DNA from: Lepidurus packardi
Lineage: Eukaryota; Arthropoda; Branchiopoda; Notostraca; Triopsidae
Assembly (NCBI GenBank): GCA_023053545.1
Contig: JAKZAN010000002.1
Location: 6,122,375-6,186,374, forward strand
Direction: 5' to 3'
Length of the DNA: 64,000 nucleotides
The notes below the pieces were generated by a model. It ran no database searches. It was not told the DNA's origin and saw only the letters and a program-made list of their open reading frames with translations. Every line of letters begins with the position of its first letter. The first letter of the stretch is position 1. The position numbers were made by a program, and so were the translations under genes. This document shows, piece by piece, positions 52,935-61,349 of this stretch.

Positions 52935-53250
52935 ATGGGCGGATCAGATCCAAAATCGATCCGGATCACAAAAATGGATCTTTTGATCCGTTACGGATCG
53001 CACCCGAAGTTCATACGGTTCACGGCTCTGATCCGGATCGCGATTTTCGGATCGCGATCCGAGATCCGTGATTTACAGGGATCCGTGATCCATTTCCAAA
53101 GATCCGCGATCCGTTTTTGGGGAACCGAGATCCGTTGGCAAAGATCCGTGACCCGTCTTCAAAGATCCGAGATCCGTTATGAAGAACCGAAAAGATCCGA
53201 GATCCGTTTCGAAGAGCCGAAAAGATCCGGATCCTTTCATCAAGAACCGT
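52935..53250. repeat. GATCCG-rich degenerate tandem array
   Basis: More than twenty GATCC(G) words spaced 8-20 bases, many as ..GATCCG.GATCCGT.., in both orientations because the core is palindromic. It lies within the hAT fragment between its terminal repeat (52892) and its last coding exon (53592). Confidence 0.85.
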
Positions 53251-53591
53251 CGTGTACAGTTGTATTATTGGTAAAACAGTAAAAAATCGAAATGGGGACC
53301 GTAGGATTTTTTTATTTCTTTCTAACCAGCACGACCCGCGAATATCGAATTGGTCGGCCGCAAGTACCAAAAAAGGCACAATATTATGACAGTTTAAGAG
53401 GAATCAATTTATGATAATTTTCTTGCGCTGTTTCTGATTAACAATCCCACCAAACAAGGAACAAAACGCAAAAAAGGATAATCTTATGAATACAGCAATC
53501 GGGGATTTAAAACACAAATAGACACGTTGTTGAAAACTTATAATCTGGGTTACGCATAGCTTTGAATTCTATCAAGAGATTAAGGCAAAGC

Positions 53592-53752
53592 TCAAAATGC
53601 ATTTTCTCGTAGTAATATCAAATTCTCAACCTTTGAAGGAGTGAGCCTGGACCTTCTGGCCCGGACTAGTGCCCCAGCTATCGAAAACAATCTCTCAACA
53701 TCTGAGGTTGTAGCTGAAACCGCCAGAAATTGCCGCGCAGGAAGAGCAAGGT
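53592..53752 (-). pseudogene. hAT transposase dimerisation-domain fragment
   Basis: Reads ARQFLAVSATTSDVERLFSI, then AGALVRARRSRLTPSKVENL and stops at 53592. This is the hAT C-terminal dimerisation region of a different hAT group from the ZMYM1-like ones. Upstream exons are lost at the LTR edge (53752). Confidence 0.75.
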
Positions 53753-54445
53753 TACATGAAAATGAACAGTGAATATTACATGGGGGTTTGACAGGGAGAG
53801 AATCAGGTAGCGGGGATAGTGCTGTGACGATCGGCGAGTCAGGATCTGACGGCTCGGGTAGTGGGTCGGGCTGGCGGCTCAGGTATTGGCTGCGCTGGCT
53901 TCGGCTAGTCGTCCTGGCTTCAGACTTGTCTCGATAGACGGTACACTCTTGGTGGTAACTGGGTTTTTGGTTTAAGGTTCTTACGGGCTGAAAGCTGTAC
54001 CTTGGTGAGGCTGCAAGAACCGAGGAAGAACTGGGACTATTGACGCTCGGTAGGCCGGTTGGATGCTGGAATCTGAGTGCGCCTTTGTCGCATCCATCCT
54101 TTGGGGCCTCATTTGATAACCCGTTCTTGGATAAGTAGGCCTTGATTGCATCCTTGTATGTATATCGTGTGACTGTATTCCTAAAATTTGCCTGCTATAT
54201 AATGCGTAGTTTGGGCCTCTCCGTTCACTGCTGTATCCGGGTCGCTGTCCATGGGTTGAATCTATAGGCTAGAGTTACGAGTGGGATTTGGGATGCTGAT
54301 ACAGCCTAAGACTATTTCTGGGCTACGTAAAGACATTCACAAGATTTCTGACCTCTGCACGAGAGATGTCCGTACGTTGTCCGTTCTATGTCAGTTAACA
54401 TGTGTCTAGCATTATGGTTAGACGAGTTTAGCATATGGTAAGTGT
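53753..54445 (-). repeat. Solo-type LTR related to the env-bearing gypsy
   Basis: 54332-54400 (GACATTCAC..., CACGAGAGATGT, ACGTTGTCC) is related to 15313-15382 of the LTR of the element with the GTSF1-like ORF. TGTCTCGATAGACGG, near 53925-53941, matches TCTCGGTAGACGG there. No gag or pol is adjacent, so it is a lone LTR. The boundaries are approximate; it separates a hAT fragment from the TE-X gene. Confidence 0.6.
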
Positions 54446-54833
54446 CTGACATGTCCTCATTTCTGACATGAGGAATAACCTCCATGTGACGTGACCCCTT
54501 TAACCAAGGCAGATGCGGGAGCGTCACAAATAAAAGCGTGGACTTTTACTCCTAGTTTTAAACCCTCAAAGCAACCCCCCCCCTTCCAAAAGGCATGCTT
54601 CCTCTACGAAAGGTTTAAGAAAATCATTAAAGTTACTAGGCTTTCCTTGTCCCGAGTAAAAGCCACGTGCGAAAGGTTTTCTGACAGGTACATCGAAAAC
54701 CTTCACTAAAATGCGCCAAAAACAGTGACTTGAGCTTTTCGCCATCGGTAGGTCATCCACGTTGACATGATGGAGAAGCGTCTCTGGAATATCAGAAGGC
54801 GGAAGCATTTTCATAGCTCGAGTCAATCCAAGT
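54446..54833 (-). pseudogene. TE-X: uncharacterised transposon gene, downstream part
   Basis: The frame reads LTRAMKMLPPSDIPETLLHH, VNVDDLPMAKSSSHCFWRIL, FVEEACLLEGG, then in a following frame FICDAPASALVKGVTSHGGY. The D in NVDDLPM and in CDAPA could be catalytic acids of a DDE-type transposase; I know this pattern only from unnamed transposon proteins. The upstream part is at 58820-59513. The ISL2EU element sits between, and the frame is continuous if it and one AT are ignored. Confidence 0.5.
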
Positions 54834-54984
54834 ATAGAGTGTTTGCCAAATTACGCCTCTGGTGGCAAGAAGTGACAAGTCCGCCATCTTGCGCCATTCC
54901 TCTTTTGTTTTGGTATACGGCCGTGTAGTGAGTGCCTCGTTTATTCTCGAAAATAAACGTATTTAGAAACAAGTTTGTTCTGAA

Positions 54985-56732
54985 ATGCCTTATTGCTGTG
55001 TTCCTCTGTGTACGTCGCGCACGTGGGGGTCAAATCGGTTGAATCAGAGCCCGAAAATCTCGTTCCATAAAGTTCCAAAAGATCAGCAGTTACTAAAGAA
55101 ATTTGTGTTGCGGATTAGGCGACAGGTCGGTCCAAATTTCACGGTAAATTAACTCAAATCCACAATGTTTCATTTATAAATTACTAATTTTTTTAACATA
55201 ATTTTCAGGTCACTGAAAGAACGGTGATATGTTCCAGGCATTTTGAAGTCAAGGACTTTTATGTTTACGAACCTCCATCAGGAAAAAGAGAATTAAAACC
55301 AGGGGTTTTGCCCTCAGTTTTTGACTTTAAACCAAAAGCCAAACCTAGGAAATCACCAAAGAAACGAGAGTTACCCAGCGAAATATTTCCTGGGCACGAA
55401 GATCTCAGCCTTCATGTAGAGACTCCTTTGCCAGAGGACGAAATCGCTTCCTCTTCCAGCTGCGAATGTGTTGAGCCTGCTGATCAACCGGAAAAATTTC
55501 CTGAGACATGCAATATGAAACCAGAAGACCCCACAGGCTATGAATTAAAGTCCCAGTTAGAAGAAATGAGGAAAGAGAAATTCTCATTACTCCACGTTTT
55601 GGCAAAAGAAAAACAAGCTAGGAACAACGCTGAAAATCAAATCGCTGCACTTCAAGATTCTTTGCAAGAAGTGCGAAAAGAACTTTCAACGGCTCGTATA
55701 GAAATAGAACTTTTGAAATCGTGCCAAATGTCGTACGCAAGATTGAAAGATAACCGAAACTTGCTTAAGTTATACACCGGCATGGAATCCGATAAGGAGT
55801 TTGAGGGCTTGTTGAATTACTTAGATCCCGGGAAGAACGGCGAAAATATCATCCAGTGGCGTGGGCCTCAAGCCACGAACCTGAACGCCTTACCTACGTC
55901 ACGAGGGAGACCTCGAAAGGTGAGTTCTGCTGACCAGCTTTTGTTGGTGCTTTGTCGGCTTCGCTTAAACTTTTTAGAGAAGGACCTGGCGCATCGATTT
56001 GGTATTAGTTTATCTACAGTCAGTAGGACATTCACCGGCTGGATAAACTTTATGTATTATCGCCTTGGATGCTTACAGCTGTGGCCACCGAAGAAGTACA
56101 TTGAAGAAACGATGCCAGAGGAGTTCCGGGAAAATTATCCATCTACAAGGGTGATTATCGACGCAACGGAACTCAAGTGCGAAAACCCTTCTTCTTTCAT
56201 GCTCAAGACTGGCCTTTACTCGTTCTACAAGGGAACGCATACTTTTAAGGGCCTCCTCGGAATTGCACCAAATGGACTTGTAACTTTTGTTTCCGCGCTG
56301 TACTCTGGGTCAATCAGCGACGAAGAAATCACAAAACGATCCGGAATCTTGAATCAGGTGTATGACGACGGAGACTCGATCATGGCGGATAAGGGTTTCA
56401 ATATAGAAAAGGCTTTGCCAGAGGGTGTATTGCTTAACATCCCACCATTCAAACAAGGGAATCGCCAATTCAGCAGAGCGGAGATACAGAGAACACAAGA
56501 AATAGCGTCCCTCAGAGTTCATGTCGAAAGACGCATAGCAAGAATTAAGAACTACAGGATCTTGTCACAGGTTATTCCACAATCCTTAACATGCCTCGTG
56601 AACCAAATATGGACGGTTTGCTGTATTCTGTCAAACTTCCAGACTCCCCTCATTAAGCAGCAGACGGAAGATCCACTTGAGCCTGTAGTATATTTTTCGG
56701 ACGAATACTGTAGTGATTCAGAGGAAGATTGA
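54985..56732 (+). CDS. ISL2EU transposase (THAP finger plus DDE core)
   Basis: Exon 1 54985-55143 and exon 2 55209-56732 (GT-AG intron of 65 bases) give 560 residues. The N terminus is a THAP zinc finger: MPYCCVPLCTSRTWGSNRLN, FHKVP, then CSRHF in exon 2. A Lys/Pro linker and a long coiled coil (KEKQARNNAENQIAALQDSL) follow. Then comes a helix-turn-helix (DLAHRFGISLSTVSRTFTGW) and a DDE_Tnp_4 core with D in RVIIDATELKCENP, D in SGSISDEEITKRSG, an additional D in SIMADKGFN, and E in HVERRIARIKNYRIL. It should bind the element's ends through the THAP finger and catalyse excision. Intact. Confidence 0.93.
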
Positions 56733-56947
56733 CAGCGTTTCTGAGCAAATTATGCAAATCCATACAACTTTGTATTATTTCGGTGCATGTTAATAAAGTG
56801 CATTAAGTCAACTTTAGTTTAAACATACATCTGCATTGTTCACTCATAAATTTTCTATTGCTCTTTTTAGAAAAAAACTTATTACGAAGAATTATCACAA
56901 AACGTAGGAATTATTAACTGGACGTTGCACTAAATGATAATTGAAGA

Positions 56948-58665
56948 CTATTTTTTGGCAGTCGTTGACGGCTCCGGAGCGTCAATTTTGGTGAAGTAAG
57001 GGAGCGCATGCATGAAATAGAAACTATTCAATTTCAATGACATCTCTTTCCATTTTGCGAGATCAAAAGCTATACGTTCTATAATCAAACCTTTGTAGGT
57101 AAACACGACAAAGTCGCACCAGTGAGTGCCAGACAAAGCCATTTGGCCCATTACTTGGAAATAATATTCATGAGAGCGATCTAAGCAAGGAGACCCGTTA
57201 ACTAATTTCATGTAGAAATTGGGAGATGACAAACACATTTTGGCAGTTTGGTTCCGTAGCGAGTAAGGGCACTTAAACTCAGCCAAGCCATGAGGAGGAT
57301 TCTCCAAAGGATCAAATACTCTTCTATCGGGGCTTGCAGCTAGCCAAAAGCACTTCGGATTTATCACAAGGCCGCAGAAGTCCACGGTGACACGATGACC
57401 AAGGCGATACATAGTACCCTGATAACGGGCTGCGGCTATTACTTCAAACTTCTGACCAAACCTGACCTGCCTTATTCCGTTCAAGTCATTGTCCTCTAGG
57501 ATATTCGACAATCCTGCCGATGTCCACACTGTGCACCGTTTCACTACCTGTCCAAAGGTACTCGCCGTTAGTCTGCAGAATCAAGTAAATTCATCAGTGT
57601 ATGTAAATGTCTGGGTACTGCACCTTTGTTTCTTTACCTGAATAAACGTTCTTGTTTCCATAAATCGCTGGATGACTGTGAGCGGCTGTTTTTCTCTACG
57701 TGTCTTGCCTTGGTAATGTCCAGTTTAAGTTTCTTTAGCAAAGCACATTCGGACGGATTTTTTGGTGAATATCCAGATTCTTCAGGTACGTGTGCTGAAA
57801 ACCCGTTCCAAGCGTTTTGGGGTAAAGAAGGAATTGCCACGGACACTGTTTGGCGGATGTTTGTTTGGATCTACGAAGATAATGACTTCAGTCATTGCAT
57901 ACTCATAATGGATTAAAACGGATAGTTACTTACGTCGTATTCAGACTCGTTAGTATTTAGTTGGTACGTAAGTGTTGACGACCTTGGTACCTCCCCGAGA
58001 CAGGTTAGCTCTCCCGAAGTGGAGGCCAGTGTTGCTGCGGTCTTAAGCATTTTTGCAAAATCGCTGTTCTCTGATTTAATAACCTCAGTTAGCCCGATCA
58101 TAGCATCCTTGTGTTCCAAACCAAACCGAGGCTTCTTGCACGGCTGGTACGAAGAGCAACCGGTATGGCTTCCGTCAGTAACACGGAACGTAAAATCATT
58201 CCGACTTCGGTAGCGGCCCCATTGCTGTGGTTTGCTTGTACAAGAAAGCTCTGGGGGTACTTCATTGAATCCCTCTTTCTGACAATTATGCAGCAGTTTT
58301 AAGACAGCAATTACATGGTTGCAGTATCCGGGCTGTCCCACAGTGCATGAACAAGTGGCTGATTCAATTGCATCTCGCCACGAGTTGCAGACTAATGATG
58401 TTTTAAATGCAAGCTCTACTTGATGTGGTGCATCGTTCTTTCTGAAACTTCTAAAGCATTTTGCCCGAACGCATAGTTTTCTTCCACAAGGAAGAAGTCG
58501 GGTCTCAACTTCCGTAACATAGTGGTCTTTTAAGAAAAGCTCGCTACGGTTAAAATGCCTATCCGATGTAGTTTGTGACTGAAAATACTCTTTGATCAAC
58601 TGCTCTGAGATCCCTGGAAGCTTTTCTATACATTTAGACCACACTTGACTATTCACATGACTCAT
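56948..58665 (-). CDS. SWIM zinc finger plus YqaJ-type exonuclease
   Basis: Exons 58665-57934, 57870-57638 and 57572-56948 join in correct phase into 529 residues. The first exon has a SWIM finger (CSCTVGQPGYCNHVIAVLKL). The second ends VEKNSRSQSSSDLWKQERLF, and the third continues TASTFGQVV. This is the start of the YqaJ/lambda-exonuclease-like fold, with the catalytic-type residues in FEVIAAARYQG, LAASPDRRVF and GLAEFKCPYS, and HEYYFQVMGQMALSG after them. The known ISL2EU partner protein has this nuclease; its role in transposition is not established. It converges on the transposase gene. Confidence 0.88.
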
Positions 58666-58819
58666 AGTTGTGCTAAAACTAAAAAAGAAAAAAAAGAAAA
58701 AAATAGGAACTACTACACTGAACCTTAAAGGACTAGGGAGTGCTATTGCTCAAGATGGCGGATCCATAGTTTACATGCGCCTCACTAGATGCCACTGGTG
58801 AATTTGGCAAACGCTCTAT

Positions 58820-59513
58820 TAGCTTAAAATTGTAATACTTCCCTGGTGCGAGCTCTGCAATCTCAACGCAGCGGATTGTTTTCAATAAAGATCGATAATC
58901 GGCAGGCAAAAATGTGAAGCTTGGAACTTCTCGCAGTGTCTTAAGTAATTTGCTTACATGTGTACGAGGTACACCACATTCTTTTGTCCAGTTGGCAACT
59001 TTAGAAGTCACCAGCTCTTCTTCTGAAGTTTTTGCACTTTCACTTTCATCTTCAATTTCACTTTCTCCAGCAGGAGTTTGCCCAAAAATTTCTCGATAGC
59101 AAAATTCACTATACTCGTCACACTCGTCCGAATCGTCGTCATCTACTTCACTATGTTCGAATTCGAGCTCAACAAATAACTCCGCGTTGGCATCCTCGGT
59201 ATGTGGGAAGTAGCTATCAGACAAGGTGGCACAGTCCTGCCCGCAAACAAGTTTAAGACTTGCAAACAAGTTTAAGACTCGCAAACAAGTTTAAGACTTG
59301 TCACGGTTTGTAAACAAGGTACTGTGGATGTTCCATATGACGAGTGCCTTTCACCTTGATACAAGAACTGTTCAAAAGAAGGCTTAAATCATGACTTGAC
59401 TGTTGCATTTCGCAGCAGCCCGTCGTTTCGGAAAATTCGTTGTTCACTTCCGCTGCCATTCTCCTTAAGAGTTGCCGTCTGCCAACGTCTGCCTTCAGTG
59501 TACGTTTCGCCAT
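58820..59513 (-). pseudogene. TE-X: uncharacterised transposon gene, upstream part
   Basis: ATG at 59513 opens MAKRTLKADVGRRQLLRRMA. A stop at about 59301 is followed by a short repeat and a frame running YFPHTEDANAELFVELEFEH, an acidic stretch (EVDDDDSDECDEYSE), then GVPRTHVSKLLKTLREVPSF and LPADYRSLLKTIRCVEIAEL. The LP..YRSLLKT motif occurs, to my knowledge, in many unnamed arthropod and cnidarian transposon proteins. Frame breaks at the 20-bp repeat show it is decayed. Confidence 0.5.
59240..59300. repeat. 20-bp triplication in TE-X
   Basis: GCAAACAAGTTTAAGACT(T/C) occurs three times in a row. Since 20 is not a multiple of 3, the copies shift the frame and create the stop in TE-X. Confidence 0.95.
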
Positions 59514-59519
59514 GTTTCC

Positions 59520-59960
59520 TAATTGATAAGAAGAAAAACTGTGAATAAATTGTGTTAAGTTGCGTAAAACTTAACGCTTTGCTGTATTTTTCTTAAGAAA
59601 CAAATACTGTACTTCCCTGAATTGTATGCTTAAGCCCAAATGAAGGTAACGATCAGTTAGTTGTAAACAATACACTGCAACGAATTTTAGAAGTTAAGTA
59701 CAAGACTGAGCAGAAGGGTTTGGACAAGGAGCACGTATTGCGATATGGCAGTTAAAGTTATGGGTAACTACTTCCCTTATAGCGATTTTCACTGGCTACT
59801 CTGGAGTACTCTTTTTTACTCCGAGTAGCGGCGGCGTCTTTCACTGAGCCAGCCAGAGGGGGAGTTACTCTTGTTGACGCCCTTCACTGGAAATGTCACT
59901 CCGTTTCGAGTCAAAAAGAGTACCCTCGGCTACCCCGTCTTTGAAGTCGGAGTAGGATAT
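59520..59960. other. Gap with end of a Harbinger remnant
   Basis: 59790-59960 contains GGCTACTCTGGAGTACTC and repeated GAGTA.C words. 61329-61347 contains the complement-type CCAGAGTAG. These are probably the two ends of the Harbinger remnant at 59.8-61.3 kb; exact limits not determined. Confidence 0.4.
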
Positions 59961-59988
59961 CCAGAGTGCGTTCATTTGCGCGGGAAAC

Positions 59989-60540
59989 ATGGATCCAAAT
60001 AGAGAGAAATTGTTGCTTGCTTTGCTTGAAGAAACGTCTTCAAGTTCCAGTAGTGATAGTGACGAAGAAATTATGGAAGAATGATGTGTATGCTTTTAGC
60101 AGAAAGATCCGAAGAGTCAAAACCCAGAATTCCAGATTTTATATCGAATGTGAACAAGTACTCAGATTGTGAAGTATGTAGCATATCTGTTCCACACAGA
60201 GGCACAGTTTAATAATAATTTTGTTAACAGTTTAAACGAAACTTTAGGATTACTCGGCAAGTTTCAGAGCAGCTAATTGACATGTTTACAAACTCCCAGC
60301 ACTTCCTAAAGTGTTCATCGCATGGAGGGAGTCCTGTAAAGTCGGCCGAATGCCATATCCTCTCGTTTCTTTGGTAAAACTATTTCTTATTTAGCCTAAC
60401 TCAAATCTTTGTAGGTTTGCTAACGAATAAAGCGTGTTTGCGCGACACGGCTGACCGATTTGATATATATGAAGGAACCATGTCCCGCCTAATGGATAGA
60501 GCCCTTCTTTTCTAATGGAAGGAGCCCTTCTTAAACGAAG
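59989..60540 (+). pseudogene. Harbinger transposase N-terminal remnant
   Basis: Starts MDPNREKLLLALLEETSSSS at 59989 and stops at the acidic run. In shifted frames it continues PRIPDFISNVNKYSD, FRITRQVSEQLIDMFTNSQH and LLTNKACLRDTADRFDIYEG. These are the typical N-terminal blocks of a Harbinger transposase split by introns and frameshifts. The DDE core is missing. Confidence 0.65.
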
Positions 60541-60626
60541 TGGCTCCAAAATTTATTTGTTTTCCGTGTACAGTAGAAGAACAAGAAAAAGTATCGCATG
60601 ATTTCTACAGAGTAAGCATTATAGCA

Positions 60627-61182
60627 TTATGTATGAAGAAGCAAGTATTTGAAGCAAGTTTCCAAAGCAAGTATTTGGTTCAGCTTCTGTTGTTGTCCAG
60701 TTCTTCTGTTGTTGTCTATAGCTGCCTTCTTTTGCCTCACTACGGTCTTATACCGGCTTTTACACTGGATCCAGGTTCTTGTTGATGATAATACTGTAGC
60801 CAGGTCAGTCGAAATCTGTTCCCACATATTTCTTTTCCTACGGAACTTTTTCATCGGGCCTACTTGTTCTATATATTGATTGTACTTATCCAATACAAAT
60901 TTCGTCTCGCTTTCCGACCACTCGCATGCTGCCGGTTTTTTAGTCAGGACTTCAGCTGTGGCTTCTTCTTCTCGTTCAATGATTCCTTGTTCGTCAGGGC
61001 ATTTTCTTGACACAGCCTGCACTTTGATTTCTCCTAACGTATTTCTGAATCAATAAGAGGATATTTGCAAAACAGAATACCGAATATGGAATACCTTCAG
61101 CTAGCACTGAGCAAAGAAAATCGCTTCCTATCATTGCTAAACCACCTTCACTAGTAAGTATAAATTCCTGAAAAACCGCCAT
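60627..61182 (-). pseudogene. Myb/SANT-like partner of the Harbinger remnant
   Basis: The first exon starts at 61182 (MAVFQEFILTSEGGLAMIGS). The second holds a trihelix/Myb-SANT domain (CEWSESETKFVLDKYNQYIE, then MWEQISTDL and WIQCKSRYKTVVRQKKAAID) to 60627. The join between them could not be phased. It lies opposite the transposase remnant, as expected for this superfamily. Confidence 0.6.
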
Positions 61183-61349
61183 TTATTTTCGTAAAAACTT
61201 CTAAAAAAACGTAAATTGCGCGGGCAAAAAGCATAAACAAGTATGGCTGCGGTTTACTCCTAAAATTACCAGTTCCCTCCACTAGGAGTAGCGAATCCGA
61301 GATCTCACGGCGAATCTGCAGTTTCGGGGTATGCTTTGCCAGAGTAGAG
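61183..61349. other. Right end of Harbinger remnant, junction with P element
   Basis: Non-coding. Ends in GCCAGAGTAGAG, resembling the inner part of the left end (CTACTCTGG), directly before the putative P-element end. Confidence 0.4.

Larger units (their letters stand above)
54836..58817 (+). mobile_element. Complete ISL2EU-type transposon
   Basis: The 3982-bp element opens AGAGTGTTTGCCAAATTACG and closes with the complement of AGAGCGTTTGCCAAATT. AT flanks both ends (54834-54835, 58818-58819), a 2-bp duplication as known for ISL2EU. It encodes a THAP-DDE transposase (plus) and a YqaJ-type exonuclease (minus), the diagnostic gene pair. Both genes are free of stops. It lies in the TE-X gene. 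Confidence 0.9.

Noticed and set aside
52935-53282. 115-codon ORF in the GATCCG array
   Set aside because: Repetitive translation from a degenerate array without start context or relatives.
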